Counted from the first letter of the stretch, positions 17,380 through 26,638 are shown. The stretch: DNA of 64,000 nucleotides from Peribacillus sp. FSL P2-0133 (GCF_037975445.1 NZ_CP150254.1:3284001-3348000), one strand, 5' to 3'. Notes: generated by a model from the sequence alone, not told the origin. Translations and numbers: made by a program.

Positions 17380-17442
17380 ATAATTTATAATATTCTGAAA
17401 AAACATCATTTCCCATAAAATTTCCTTCCGAGACCAGATGAG

Positions 17443-17471
17443 TCATATTATGCATTACCCAGACATAAAAA
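17443..17471 (+). promoter_or_regulatory. Sigma-E promoter of cotJABC
   Basis: TCATATT (-35), 14-base spacer, CATAAAAA (-10), close to the mother-cell sigma-E consensus (kmATATT, N13-14, CATACAnT). The B. subtilis cotJ operon is sigma-E dependent. It lies 35 bases before the cotJA start. Confidence 0.75.
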
Positions 17472-17505
17472 TTAAAGGCTATATCTTTACAAAGGAGGTA
17501 TTTTT

Positions 17506-17739
17506 GTGACTCGCGAAAAGACTTTTACCTTAGTTAAGTCATATAAACCTTTCCATAGTAAATTCGATCCGTGCCCGCCTATTGGGAGAAAGTACTACAG
17601 GACACCTCCTAATTTGTATATTAATTTCCAACCGCCGAATTTGGAGCAGTTCACACCGGAGGAAGCTTTGAAATACGGGACACTTTGGAAATTCTTTTAT
17701 GATTTTTATGATAATCCATATCGGGAAAGGGAGACATAA
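17506..17739 (+). CDS. cotJA: Spore coat protein CotJA
   Basis: A 77-residue proline-rich protein (PFHSKFDPCPPIGRKYYRTP, then NLYINFQPPNLEQFTPEEAL) that ends with a GTLWKFFYDFYDNPY block, the CotJA pattern. It is needed with CotJC for assembly of the CotJ proteins into the spore coat. It begins at GTG 17506 with an excellent AAAGGAGGT seven bases upstream. It is first in the cotJABC operon and its stop abuts the cotJB ATG. Confidence 0.93.
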   Translation: MTREKTFTLVKSYKPFHSKFDPCPPIGRKYYRTPPNLYINFQPPNLEQFTPEEALKYGTLWKFFYDFYDNPYRERET

Positions 17740-18006
17740 ATGAATAAGAAACTGGATGATGAATATTATCAGTTGCTTGAGCAAATCCAGGCAGCGGATT
17801 TCGTACTTGTCGAGTTGACTCTTTATTTGGATACACATCCTAATGATCAGCAAGCATTACAGCAATTCAATCAATTTCATGAATACTCCAAACAATTGAA
17901 ATCGGTTTTTGAGCCTAAATATGGTCCATTATTGGGTTTTGGAAACAATTCAGGCGGTGAAAATAAATGGGAATGGGGCCAAGGCCCTTGGCCATGGCAG
18001 GTATAA
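17740..18006 (+). CDS. cotJB: Spore coat protein CotJB
   Basis: 88 residues, with the family features [26 protein letters not shown], a middle helix ([29 protein letters not shown]) and a Trp-rich tail ([12 protein letters not shown]). The ATG directly follows the cotJA stop and GGGAGA precedes it, so translation is coupled. The protein is an inner-coat component made in the mother cell. Confidence 0.93.
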   Translation: MNKKLDDEYYQLLEQIQAADFVLVELTLYLDTHPNDQQALQQFNQFHEYSKQLKSVFEPKYGPLLGFGNNSGGENKWEWGQGPWPWQV

Positions 18007-18018
18007 GGAGAGATTTCT

Positions 18019-18588
18019 ATGTGGGTTTATGAAAAGAAGCTGCAATATCCAGTTAAAGTAAGAGACTGTAATCCCCGATTGGCAAAATATTTAATAGAAC
18101 AATACGGGGGGGCTGATGGCGAGTTGGCTGCAGCACTCCGATACTTAAATCAACGATATACAATTCCCGATAAAGTGATTGGCCTGCTTACGGATATTGG
18201 AACGGAAGAATTTGCCCATCTGGAAATGATCGCCACGATGATTTATAAGCTTACAAAAGACGCCACCCCTCAGCAGATGGCTGCAGCTGGCCTAGGTGAC
18301 CATTATGCCAATCATGATAGTGCCCTTTTTTATCATGACGCAGCAGGAAATCCATTCACTGCCACATATATCCAAGCCAAAGGCGATCCCATTGCAGATT
18401 TATATGAAGACATCGCCGCTGAAGAGAAGGCCAGAGCAACCTATCAGTGGTTGATCGACATCTCGGATGATCCTGATATCAATGATTCACTCAGGTTTTT
18501 GCGTGAGAGGGAAATTATCCATTCGATGAGGTTCAGGGAAGCTGTGGAGATTTTAAAAGAAGAAAAAGGTAAAAAGAAGTTTTTTTAA
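18019..18588 (+). CDS. cotJC: Spore coat protein CotJC (manganese-catalase-like)
   Basis: 189 residues with the four-helix manganese-catalase fold. Metal-ligand-type residues are recognisable in GELAAALRYLNQRY, TEEFAHLEM, YEDIAAEEKARATYQWL and EIIHSMRFREA. It is the main CotJ coat polypeptide, and the family may detoxify peroxide at the spore surface. Third gene of the operon, with AAGGAGAG before the ATG and a strong terminator after the stop. Confidence 0.94.
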   Translation: MWVYEKKLQYPVKVRDCNPRLAKYLIEQYGGADGELAAALRYLNQRYTIPDKVIGLLTDIGTEEFAHLEMIATMIYKLTKDATPQQMAAAGLGDHYANHDSALFYHDAAGNPFTATYIQAKGDPIADLYEDIAAEEKARATYQWLIDISDDPDINDSLRFLREREIIHSMRFREAVEILKEEKGKKKFF

Positions 18589-18601
18589 TGAAATTCACAT
18601 A

Positions 18602-18638
18602 AAAAAAGCAGCGGAGAAAATCCGCTGCCTTTTTCATT
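18602..18638. terminator. Bidirectional terminator between cotJC and cvfB
   Basis: AAAAAAGCAGCGGA and TCCGCTGCCTTTTT with a GAAAA loop. It overlaps the cvfB stop codon on the other strand. Confidence 0.9.
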
Positions 18639-19506
18639 TACGGTCTGAAGAATATGTCCATCCATCTTCCTGGTAAATCTTTTCTTCCTTCATCAGTTTA
18701 CCAAGAGCACGCTTGAACGCTCCCTTGCTTAAACCGAAGTGAAACTTAATATCATCAGGTGGCGTTTTGTCGCCATAAGGCATTGCACCGCCGCGATTCA
18801 TTAAATAAGTGAAAATGACATCAGCATCTTCCCCCATTAAATCTTGTTTAAAGGGGATTAAAGAAACGTTAAGCGTTCCATCTTCTTTACTATCAATGAC
18901 ACGTCCTTCAACTAATTCACCAAGACGGGGCTCTTCCTTGCGTTCACTTTCGTGAATGAAACAGCGGTATCCTTCTTGTGAAATAAAGAAAGACCCAACC
19001 ATTAGCAAACGATAGACATTTCCCTTAATACTGGTGTTTCGGACTCCTTTTAAAGGAGCTGTCACTGCAATCTCCTGAATTACATCTTCCGTTGCAAGTT
19101 TACCAAACAGACGATCATGACGATCTGTCTTCAGGGATACATATAGACGATCACCAACCTCAGGCCATAAACGATCAATATTCGGAAGGTCGTCCAGGGA
19201 TACAAGAATATCTTTGGAAAGACCTATGTCCACAAAAACACCCAGTTTCCTTTTCACATTGACAACTTCCGCCCAGCCATATCGATCAATCTGAATTTCA
19301 GGTATCTTCATTGTCGCTGTTAGCCTTGCTTGTTTGTCATGGTAGATGAACACAGTTACTTCATCGCCAAGCTCAAGTTCCGTTCCTTCACTCATTTCAT
19401 TATGATGAAGTAAGACATCTTCTGAACCATCCGTTAAAAACCATCCGAAATCAGCCTTACGTTCCACTTCTAACTCTACAGCCATGCCGGCCTGAATTTT
19501 TTGCAT
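18634..19506 (-). CDS. cvfB: S1-like RNA-binding protein CvfB (YitL)
   Basis: 290 residues with three consecutive S1-type beta-barrel domains (about 1-65, 70-135, 145-210; motifs DFGWFLTDG, KLGVFVDIGLSKDILV and GYRCFIHESE). A C-terminal winged helix follows (FGLSKGAFKRALGKLMKEEKIYQEDG). This is the conserved virulence factor B/YitL family, an RNA-binding post-transcriptional regulator that affects protease and toxin production in staphylococci; its Bacillus role is unclear. AGGAGG precedes the ATG. Confidence 0.92.
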   Translation of the reverse strand: MQKIQAGMAVELEVERKADFGWFLTDGSEDVLLHHNEMSEGTELELGDEVTVFIYHDKQARLTATMKIPEIQIDRYGWAEVVNVKRKLGVFVDIGLSKDILVSLDDLPNIDRLWPEVGDRLYVSLKTDRHDRLFGKLATEDVIQEIAVTAPLKGVRNTSIKGNVYRLLMVGSFFISQEGYRCFIHESERKEEPRLGELVEGRVIDSKEDGTLNVSLIPFKQDLMGEDADVIFTYLMNRGGAMPYGDKTPPDDIKFHFGLSKGAFKRALGKLMKEEKIYQEDGWTYSSDRK

Positions 19507-19728
19507 GTATTAAAATCCTCCTGTAACTTACCTTTACCTACAATTGTACCCAATTATTTATTTTTCCAACATATTTGAATTTATCATTTTTTTGTTGTTC
19601 TGTATACCTATTACGGTTTTTTATTTTTAATCCTTGTTTTCTTCATGGAATGCCTGAGGGATCAGAATCTGCCCTTGTTTACCATTACTTAACAAGCTAT
19701 GCATGATCACTTTGGATAATTGGCTCGG

Positions 19729-20020
19729 TTAATACGGTTTAACTAAATAATCCTTTGCTCCCAAGGAAATTCCCTTCTCCCATTCGTCAAGTGCGGTCGA
19801 TACAAAAACGGGAATCTCATTCAAGTCGGCAGATCCTTTTAATTCCCTCAGGAACTTCCAGCCGTCCATCTCTCCCTTCAACAAGGATATCCAGTACAAT
19901 GGCATCCGGAGGTGAGGTTTTCAGCTTTTGAAATGCCTTTCCACCACTTTTGAAATAGCTAACGTGGAAGCCATTGTCCATCAATTCATATTTTAGCAGT
20001 TCCGCTAAGCACAATTTATT
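19729..20020 (-). pseudogene. Response-regulator receiver-domain remnant
   Basis: Two frames together read as the C-terminal three quarters of a receiver domain. LAELLKYELMDNGFHVSYFK, then DAIVLDILVEGRDG (phospho-acceptor Asp in VLDI) lie in one frame. After a one-base shift near 19871 comes GWKFLRELKGS, IPVFVSTALDEWE (switch Ser/Thr) and KDYLVKPY (conserved Lys), then a stop. The N-terminal acidic pair (xVDDE) is missing, so the gene is both 5'-truncated and frameshifted. It was probably a stand-alone receiver, since the frame stops right after KPY. Confidence 0.75.
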
Positions 20021-20138
20021 TAAAATTTGTCATAAAGTTTACTTATTTACCTGACTTATCTTCTAAACCCGCAATTTCATACTCAGGTATTTCGATGATA
20101 TAATTTAATGATCAACTGAAAGGAAAAAGAAAACATTC

Positions 20139-21329
20139 ATGACAAAAAAATTGTATTACACATCCACAAAAACTTCCAAATGGGATACCAAAATTCAGGA
20201 GAGCTTTGAAGAAGATGGCTATTACTACATCACTCTTGAAGAAACCGCTTTTTATCCCGAAGGGGGCGGTCAGCCTGCAGATACTGGTTTAATAGAAGGA
20301 ATCACCGTTCTTGACGTTAAAAAAGGCAATGATGGAAAGATTCTGCATAAGACGGAGAGAAGGCCAGATTCAGAAATCGTTCACTGTGAACTTGATTGGT
20401 CCCGCCGCTTCGATCATATGCAACAGCATAGCGGCCAGCATTTACTCTCTGCTGTCTGCAGGGAACTGTTCGACTCTAATACGGTCAGCTTTCACCTTGG
20501 AAAAGAATATTTAACGATCGATATAATGTCAGGATTTCAATGGACTGAAGTACATACGGTTGCTGCTGAAAAGCTAGTTAATCAATATATCATCGAGAAT
20601 CGCGAAATACTTATCTATTACGTGACAAACGAGCAATTACAGACACTTCCTGTCGTCAAAATGCCTAAAGTTTCAGAGAATATCCGTATTGTTGAGATTG
20701 AAGGGATTGAATATAACCCTTGCGGTGGAACTCATGTAGGGCGTACCGGTGAGATTGGCTTAATAAAAATTTTCAAAACGGAAAAGCAGAAAGAACATAC
20801 CCGTCTCTATTTTAAGTGCGGCTTCAGGGCATTGAACGATTATTCCGAAAGTCTAGGAATTCTTTCAGCATTATCGAATAAGTTCAATACCGGACGTACA
20901 GAGATTCTGAATAGGGTGGAGAAACTGGAGAATGACTATAAGCAGCTACTATCGGCAAATGAAAACTTAAAACTTGAAAATGCAAACTTTCTTGCTGACT
21001 CTCTGCTTGCAGAAAATGCAGGGGGATTCATCTCTCATATTTTCGAAGATAGCTCAATGAAAGAACTGCTTTACCTTGCAAATACGATTGTAAAAAAGGA
21101 AAAGGTAACCGTATTATTAGCATCACGTAAGGAGCAAAAGGTCATCATTTCGCACAGTGGGGCCTTCCCCTTTCATTGCGGACAATATTTCAGGGCTGAA
21201 CTCGCTTCGTATAATGGGAAAGGCGGAGGGAACGAACAGACTGCACAAGCAGGTTTTGCGTCACAAAATGACTTAATTGCATTTTACCAATACACAGTTG
21301 AAAAATTAGGCCATAATCCTGGTGTATAA
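20139..21329 (+). CDS. Alanyl-tRNA editing protein AlaX-L
   Basis: A free-standing trans-editing enzyme that hydrolyses Ser- or Gly-tRNA(Ala). The N-terminal AlaRS-like beta-barrel contains AFYPEGGGQPADTG. The editing core has the zinc ligands HMQQHSGQH (HxxxH) and CGGTH. A coiled coil (about 245-285) leads to a C-terminal DHHA1-like domain ending in GKGGGNEQTAQAG. At 396 residues it is the long (AlaX-L) form found in Bacillaceae. ATG 20139 has GGAAA upstream, weak but the best available. It is a single gene flanked by terminators. Confidence 0.9.
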   Translation: MTKKLYYTSTKTSKWDTKIQESFEEDGYYYITLEETAFYPEGGGQPADTGLIEGITVLDVKKGNDGKILHKTERRPDSEIVHCELDWSRRFDHMQQHSGQHLLSAVCRELFDSNTVSFHLGKEYLTIDIMSGFQWTEVHTVAAEKLVNQYIIENREILIYYVTNEQLQTLPVVKMPKVSENIRIVEIEGIEYNPCGGTHVGRTGEIGLIKIFKTEKQKEHTRLYFKCGFRALNDYSESLGILSALSNKFNTGRTEILNRVEKLENDYKQLLSANENLKLENANFLADSLLAENAGGFISHIFEDSSMKELLYLANTIVKKEKVTVLLASRKEQKVIISHSGAFPFHCGQYFRAELASYNGKGGGNEQTAQAGFASQNDLIAFYQYTVEKLGHNPGV

Positions 21330-21389
21330 AACCTTTGCGAAGTGGTTGAAGACATTCGTGATGAACACGGAAATCATGACTTCTCAGAA

Positions 21390-21424
21390 TGAGAAAAGAG
21401 AGGACAAATTAAGTCCTCTCTCTA
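21390..21424. terminator. Terminator between alaX and the downstream convergent gene
   Basis: GAGAGGAC/GTCCTCTC stem with an AAATTAA loop and T-rich flank. Confidence 0.75.
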
Positions 21425-21425
21425 T

Positions 21426-21839
21426 TTATTCATCTATTTTCAATTTCACTAATCCATGTTCTTCAATATGAAGATGATATTTTTCTTCGAGCTCCATGAT
21501 ACGTTTAAACGCTTCCTCCTGATTGTATTCATGTTTTTCCGACTCCTCGGCAAACTCTTTTCTAGCCAAATGGTAAGCAAGCTTATCCCTGAAAACTCCT
21601 TCTTCATACTCATTTATGACTTCATGAAGTTGCTCCTCCAATTCCCTGCTTAAATCAAAAATTTCATATTCCTTCACAAACTGTACTCCTTCCATGCCGA
21701 AATCTTTGGCAAAGGAATTGAGATACTGTTCCATCTCACTGTATTCTTTATTATCTTCAGTATCGGAAGCAACCCAATATCCGTACTGAACCATTTTGAA
21801 TAATGTTTCATACTGTTTCTTGGTAAAATTGATTTTCAT
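21426..21839 (-). CDS. Conserved hypothetical protein (137 aa)
   Basis: I do not recognise a named family. The protein is acidic, helical and probably cytoplasmic, with YETLFKMVQYGYWVASDTED near the N-terminus and a charged C-terminal half (ARKEFAEESEKHEYNQEEAF). Start ATG 21839 has AAGGAG seven bases upstream; the open frame extends 22 codons further without a ribosome site and is not used. The next gene upstream (21918-22109) is also small and unknown and lies on the same strand 78 bases away; the two may be co-transcribed. Confidence 0.65.
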   Translation of the reverse strand: MKINFTKKQYETLFKMVQYGYWVASDTEDNKEYSEMEQYLNSFAKDFGMEGVQFVKEYEIFDLSRELEEQLHEVINEYEEGVFRDKLAYHLARKEFAEESEKHEYNQEEAFKRIMELEEKYHLHIEEHGLVKLKIDE

Positions 21840-21917
21840 TATCGATACTCCTTTTCCGGTTTCCTTACAACAAAAAGAATAAACCGCAATGGAACAAATG
21901 TCCAATGCGGTTTATTC

Positions 21918-22109
21918 TCAATCCAATATTTCCGTTACAGAAAAATAAGCTGCTTTTTCCGTATCTACGACATAATGGCAATCGCCTTTAACTAAATTAT
22001 AATAACGGTGCTTTTGAATATTTGAAATCATTTGAGTTGAGTCATCGCCCTCAACCTCATGCTCTAGTTCTTTGCCGCCCGGAAAATAAAAACTAACTTT
22101 CAATTTCAT
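21918..22109 (-). CDS. Small hypothetical protein (63 aa)
   Basis: Unrecognised. The sequence starts MKLKVSFYFPGGKELEHEVE and ends YVVDTEKAAYFSVTEILD, a small beta-rich layout. The chosen ATG (22109) has AAGG at a suitable distance; an in-frame ATG three codons upstream overlaps that site and is less likely. Confidence 0.55.
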   Translation of the reverse strand: MKLKVSFYFPGGKELEHEVEGDDSTQMISNIQKHRYYNLVKGDCHYVVDTEKAAYFSVTEILD

Positions 22110-22248
22110 CTTTCTCATCCTTCCCCTCATCTGGTTGAATCACTCTTTTATTTCTTATCCTTTCTCATGCAGTTTTAAACATAAATAATATGCTTATTCA
22201 CTTTTTCCATGATATTCTAGGGAAAAACGGAAATCAGAAGGTGTTTTC

Positions 22249-22770
22249 ATGAAGATAAGGAAAGCTATAGAAGAAGATGTAAATGGAATAGCAAATGTAC
22301 ATATTAACAGCTGGAAAACCACTTATAAAGGAATCCTCCCGGAACAATATTTGTCCTCCATGAATCTGGAAGCCAAAAAGAAAAACTGGCTAAGAAATTT
22401 AAAGATGCTGCATAATGCCACCTTTGTAGCGGAAAGCGCCAATGGGGAAATCATCGGTTTCGCTGCCGGCGGGCCTGAACAAACGAATGATCCGCGTATT
22501 CAAGGTGAAGTATATGCCATTTATTTTTTAAAAGAATATCAACGACAGGGACTCGGCCGAAAAATGATAAAAGCTGTCATACATGAGCTTATTGAAATGG
22601 GACATAAGAATTTAATAATCTGGGCATTAAAGGATAATCCTTCATGCGATTTTTACAACACCCTTGGCGGTCAAGTTATAGCTGAAAAAACCGTTAAAAT
22701 GGCAGGCATCGAGCTCATCGAAGTCGGTTTCGGGTGGGAAGATATTCAGGATATCCTTTTGCATTTGTAA
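22249..22770 (+). CDS. GNAT-family N-acetyltransferase
   Basis: 173 residues with the GNAT fold. The N-terminal strand-helix (IRKAIEEDVNGIANVHINSW) and YKGILPEQYLSSM match the subgroup common in Bacillus. The acetyl-CoA motif A is VYAIYFLKEYQRQGLGRKMI (R/Q-x-x-G-x-G/A). The C-terminal motif is NPSCDFYNTLGGQVI. The acceptor substrate is unknown. ATG 22249 is preceded by AGAAGGTG. It is monocistronic and convergent with helD. Confidence 0.85.
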   Translation: MKIRKAIEEDVNGIANVHINSWKTTYKGILPEQYLSSMNLEAKKKNWLRNLKMLHNATFVAESANGEIIGFAAGGPEQTNDPRIQGEVYAIYFLKEYQRQGLGRKMIKAVIHELIEMGHKNLIIWALKDNPSCDFYNTLGGQVIAEKTVKMAGIELIEVGFGWEDIQDILLHL

Positions 22771-22810
22771 GCGTATTTAGAGGAGGGTGGTTACACTCCA
22801 CCCTACCCTT

Positions 22811-25069
22811 TCATGTCTCGATAAGAAAAGCATTTTTCTCATTACCTAAAAAATAAAGCCTGTGCAATGGCCTTGTCATTGTTACGTACAGCAATTTGAT
22901 ATCAAGTTCATTTCCATGGAAATACTCTTCTTCAAGGGATATTGCAAATACGACATCGAATTCGAGACCTTTCGCTTGATAAGAAGGAACAATCAACGTT
23001 TTATCCTTAGGGATGTTTCCCTCTTCATCTATTAAATGAAAGCCTTGATGGAATCCCCTTAGTTTCTCGTTTGCCAGTTTGCAATCTTTCATCGTTTTAG
23101 CAATAACGGCAAACGTTTTAAATCCTTCTTCTTTAAGGCTTGCAATAAGTTCGATAAGTTCTTCTTCCCAACCTTCCTTTTCAATGGAAATGAATTCCGG
23201 CTCTTTGCCATGACGGACTACAGGTTCAACTTCCGGGAAATCATATGTTAACAACTGAAGTATTTCATTAGCTTGTTTCATTATTTCAACAGTTGTTCTG
23301 TAGCTTTTTTGTAATTCGGTATACGTCGCCCGAGGGAAAATACGACTGTGAACCTCTTCCCATGTTTGAAGTCCGCGGTATGAATGAATGCCTTGTGCAA
23401 GATCGCCTACAAGTGTGAACATATCGGTATCCACTGCCGTCTTTAGTGCCTGTAACTGCATGAAGCTGTAATCCTGTGCCTCATCAATGACGACATTTTT
23501 TGCTTTGTTTTCTTTATCGATACCAAAAAGCCGCTCCTGAAGATATAATAATGCTCCTAAGTCCTCCATCTCGTAACTTTTAACAGAAAATAATTTATGA
23601 TTATACTCACATAATACACTGGCATCTTCAACAGTAAGTTTACCGTTGCTGTAAGAGGCAAGACGCTCCGGATCTTCGTATAAGTCCTGATAGTAATCCA
23701 GGAGACCTTTACTTTTGAATTGCTTAAAATACCCTTTTACGGAAGTACGGATTGCCTTTTGGATCTGACCTATCCTTTCCTCCTTTTTATCGAGGCATTT
23801 TGTAACAAAATCCTTACGAATGACTGGATCAATATTTTTATAGAGAGCTTTTTCAATTTTGGCATCATAAAGGTCAACAACACGTTCAAGCATTATTTTC
23901 TTTTTCAATTTCACTTCATTTTGTAAAATGGCCTTCAGTTTGTCCAGCCTGCTGTATAACGGTAAATACCAATAATCCTCTTCCAATAATCTAATGAACT
24001 TCTTTTTGGAATAGAGGCGATATTTATCACAATAAAAATCAGCATTCGGATGAAAACCCCTGAAAATATCCTTTACATATTCGTCCAATATATATTTAAA
24101 GACAGGGGAGCCCTTCAGACCTGATATCCAAACGGCCGATTTAATTTCTTCATCATCCTTTTCCAGCAATCGAGTTAATTTATCATCCGCTACAAGCTTC
24201 ACTTGCTTTCCAATCGCTGCCTGAACATATTCGGAAAATGTGAATTGTTTAACCTTTTCGACACCCAATTCAGGTAAAGCTTCAGATATGTAGTCAATGA
24301 AAACCCGGCTCGGAGCAAGAATCATTAATTGTCGCGGATCGAACAAGTCTTTATAGTGATAAATGAAATAAGAGATCCTATGTAAAGCAATTGTAGTTTT
24401 ACCACTGCCCGCTGCGCCTTGGACAATGATAGGTTTATTCAAATCTGCACGAATGATTTTATTTTGTTCTTCCTGGATCGTGGTAATGATATCTGTCAAT
24501 CGATTGCTGGAACTTTTGGAAAGGGATTCCTGCAATAATTCATCCGTTGTTGTCAAATCAACGTCCCTTATCTCCTCCAAGACACCTTCTTCGATCATTA
24601 GCTGTCTTTTTAAAGTGATGTTCCCGCTGAATGTCTCTCCTTCCGCTTCATATTCTATTTCACCAATCCGTCCCTCATAATAGAGGTTTGCAATCGGGGA
24701 TCGCCAATCGACGATGATCTGTTCCTGGCTTTCCCTCTGATAAAGCGATGTTTTCCCGAAATAAAGGACTTCGCCTCTATCACCGTCATTCCTTTCAAAA
24801 TCCACTCTTGCAAAGTAGGGCTTTTTACTTGCTTTGCGTAAACTTTCAAGTTCGGTTTTGGACATCTCAAAAAAGTTGGCCGTCGTCAGCAACTGTGAAT
24901 ATAAGCCTGATTCAGACCAATCGGCATCGCCAAAAGCTTCTTGCATATTCCGCTGAAATTGATCCTTGCTTGTTTCTGATGTTTTGATGACTACATCGAT
25001 ATAACGTTTCGTAAAATCCAGCCGCTGCCGTTCCTGTTCAAAATCAGGGTGATTACCCAATGAAACCAC
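22811..25069 (-). CDS. helD: RNA polymerase recycling motor HelD-like helicase
   Basis: A 752-residue superfamily-1 (UvrD/Rep-like) ATPase that frees stalled or non-specifically bound RNA polymerase. An N-terminal coiled-coil arm (about 1-100, ERQRLDFTKRYIDVVIK) is followed by Walker A VQGAAGSGKTTIALHRI. A long insertion full of Lys/Arg helices comes next, then Walker B VIDEAQDYSFMQLQ, motif III VGDLAQGIHSYRG, motif IV KSYRTTVEI and motif VI LLYVTMTRPLHRLY. Order and length fit HelD (YvgS). It begins at GTG 25069 after AAGGAAGGGG. Confidence 0.88.
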   Translation of the reverse strand: MVSLGNHPDFEQERQRLDFTKRYIDVVIKTSETSKDQFQRNMQEAFGDADWSESGLYSQLLTTANFFEMSKTELESLRKASKKPYFARVDFERNDGDRGEVLYFGKTSLYQRESQEQIIVDWRSPIANLYYEGRIGEIEYEAEGETFSGNITLKRQLMIEEGVLEEIRDVDLTTTDELLQESLSKSSSNRLTDIITTIQEEQNKIIRADLNKPIIVQGAAGSGKTTIALHRISYFIYHYKDLFDPRQLMILAPSRVFIDYISEALPELGVEKVKQFTFSEYVQAAIGKQVKLVADDKLTRLLEKDDEEIKSAVWISGLKGSPVFKYILDEYVKDIFRGFHPNADFYCDKYRLYSKKKFIRLLEEDYWYLPLYSRLDKLKAILQNEVKLKKKIMLERVVDLYDAKIEKALYKNIDPVIRKDFVTKCLDKKEERIGQIQKAIRTSVKGYFKQFKSKGLLDYYQDLYEDPERLASYSNGKLTVEDASVLCEYNHKLFSVKSYEMEDLGALLYLQERLFGIDKENKAKNVVIDEAQDYSFMQLQALKTAVDTDMFTLVGDLAQGIHSYRGLQTWEEVHSRIFPRATYTELQKSYRTTVEIMKQANEILQLLTYDFPEVEPVVRHGKEPEFISIEKEGWEEELIELIASLKEEGFKTFAVIAKTMKDCKLANEKLRGFHQGFHLIDEEGNIPKDKTLIVPSYQAKGLEFDVVFAISLEEEYFHGNELDIKLLYVTMTRPLHRLYFLGNEKNAFLIET

Positions 25070-25289
25070 TTCCCCTTCCTTATTTAGTTATCAAACTCAT
25101 TACAATGCCGATGCTAAGACGAAATGGACATTTATACTATCAGAAAATCCAATGGTTGACAAATCTGGAGACATAGAATTATATAGTTGAAATTTACCTT
25201 TCATGATATTTCATATAATTTGAAGAATACACTAAATATTCCAGATTGGATTTTGCTATAATATGTTGACTTATGAAGGAGCTTCCAAA

Positions 25290-25810
25290 ATGCCTTCAGG
25301 AGGAAAATCATTGAATACTTTTTTTACCATTCTGGGAGTAGGAAGTTTATTTCTATTTCATCATATGGATATCACATTATCCGATGCAATTATGTTAATG
25401 ACAATCATACTATCCTCTTTATACATCATGATATGCAATGAATTGATTGTATATCAAAAAGATGTCAAACCCATCAAGCACCATGGAACGAATGAACCCT
25501 ACCCTGCTCTTCCTTCAAACCTCCTATACGACTGCACAGAAGTTTCCGTTGTTAGTAAGTAGACGAAGCCTGATATTGCATTACTTAGGGGCTACCATAC
25601 CTTCCGTCTTACTTGTTATATTATTTATATATTGGGAAAGGCTGCATTTCAGGTATTTTATTGCTATTGGGATTGATCATAAGTGTAATTATGTCTGTGA
25701 TGCGGGCTTTATTTGGCTTTTTCTTATCCATGAAAGCCATCAGCCCTAAAAAGGAATACGATCAAATAAAGATGGCCCCGGTAAAAGGGGCGGACATCAT
25801 AGAAATATAA
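25290..25810 (+). pseudogene. Small multi-helix membrane protein, two frameshifts
   Basis: Three successive frames give one plausible membrane protein of about 170 residues. ATG 25290, with AAGGAG eight bases upstream, reads MPSGGKSLNTFFTILGVGSL and a second helix (LMTIILSSLYIMI). A shift near 25555 leads to ILHYLGATIPSVLLVILFIYW, and another near 25635 leads to ISGILLLLGLIISVIMSVMR then AISPKKEYDQIK. The helices and hydrophilic linkers continue naturally across both joints, so I take it as one decayed or mis-sequenced gene. The family is not recognised. Confidence 0.5.
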
Positions 25811-26039
25811 AATATGGGCGGGGAATTACTATAGCTGAGTCCGGGCGTTAGGCATCATCATGAAAGGTATGATGGATTGGGATACCTTTATTCGGTCGCT
25901 CATCATGATTCACTGGTAATGATCAGCACCTCCATTAGGGTAAAGTGCTCGATTATACCTTTCTTCTACAATTGTCATCATCTCTTAACATAAATAACGC
26001 TAATTTAATATTTTATTGGAAACTCACATTATATACTTA

Positions 26040-26066
26040 AATTACAATTAAATAATTTTTTTTAGA
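26040..26066 (+). promoter_or_regulatory. Conserved element upstream of small-gene copy 1
   Basis: TTAAATTACAATT with a flanking TATACT and AAATAATT is conserved almost base for base upstream of the paralogue at 29589. It contains a symmetric core (AATT-aca-AATT) and a -10-like TATACT, so it may be a promoter, an operator or both. Confidence 0.4.
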
Positions 26067-26080
26067 AAGTGGGTACTGTC

Positions 26081-26320
26081 ATGGAAATAAATGAAAGACA
26101 ACCAATGCTATCCCCTAAATTAATCCATGAACTTGAAATTTTATCATCCAAAACAAATATGCCTATCTCCGAAATATTGGAAATATCTCTAGTGTCTCTG
26201 CTGGAAAAGGTGAATAATACCAAAGAACTGAATGTTGGACTTAATAATAAGGAAATGATTTTAAGAAATAAAATCATTATCAATCAAAATAAAGAGGTTT
26301 TGAATAACCAAAGCACTTGA
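26081..26320 (+). CDS. Small MEINERQP-type protein, copy 1 (79 aa)
   Basis: A small charged, helical protein of unknown function with a paralogue at 29589-29858. Both begin MEINERQP and share a helix (SPKLIHELEILSSKTNMPIS versus SPRQLTELKILSTKTNIAF), a middle SLLEK(V/L)NNT(K/T)EL and an LNNKEMILRNK block. Copy 1 ends NNQST, whereas copy 2 continues KTQKALDHLG; one missing base near 26308 explains the difference, so copy 1 has a frayed C-terminus. The ribosome site is weak (AAAGTGGG). The helical pattern with a possible turn (SKTNMPISEILEI) could suit a small DNA-binding or anti-repressor protein, but that is a guess. Confidence 0.6.
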   Translation: MEINERQPMLSPKLIHELEILSSKTNMPISEILEISLVSLLEKVNNTKELNVGLNNKEMILRNKIIINQNKEVLNNQST

Positions 26321-26343
26321 CCATAAGGTGAAGTGCTTTTTGG
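26305..26343 (+). terminator. Terminator overlapping the end of small-gene copy 1
   Basis: AAAGCACTT pairs with AAGTGCTTT around GACCATAAGGTG, followed by T residues. The equivalent hairpin of copy 2 lies in its last codons. Confidence 0.75.
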
Positions 26344-26503
26344 TTCCTAACTGCCACTGTTTTAATGGATAAAATATTCTATCGTGGTTTCCAATGTAAT
26401 ATTTCTTAAAATAGCCCCAATAAAGTATTCTGCAAAATTCCCTATGATGAAGATACCATGTACGGTTCATGAAAAAATCATATCGGTTAGAATGTGTATT
26501 TAC

Positions 26504-26538
26504 GCATAAAAAAAGCAGCTATTAACTGCTTTTCAAAA
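26504..26538. terminator. Hairpin with poly-A/poly-T flanks
   Basis: AAAAGCAG/CTGCTTTT stem with a CTATTAA loop; a possible terminator for transcription from either side. Confidence 0.5.
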
Positions 26539-26564
26539 AGAGTGCTATCTAAATGTTAAACAAA

Positions 26565-26638
26565 GTTGATTGGAACGGGTGTGCAAGACTCTTGCTTAGA
26601 TTAGCGCGTCCAAGCGAGTGCCCTCCGTTCCAATCAAC
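26565..26638. repeat. Dispersed Bacillus hairpin repeat (short copy)
   Basis: GTTGATTGGAACGG at one end and its perfect complement CCGTTCCAATCAAC at the other enclose about 46 bases with AAGACTCTTGC and AGCGAGTGCC. This is a short form of the well-known bcr-like intergenic repeat of Bacillus genomes. A further small hairpin (CTTTAG..AAACTTG with CAAGTTT..CTAAAG, 26670-26703) follows and may terminate the RDD gene. Confidence 0.7.
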
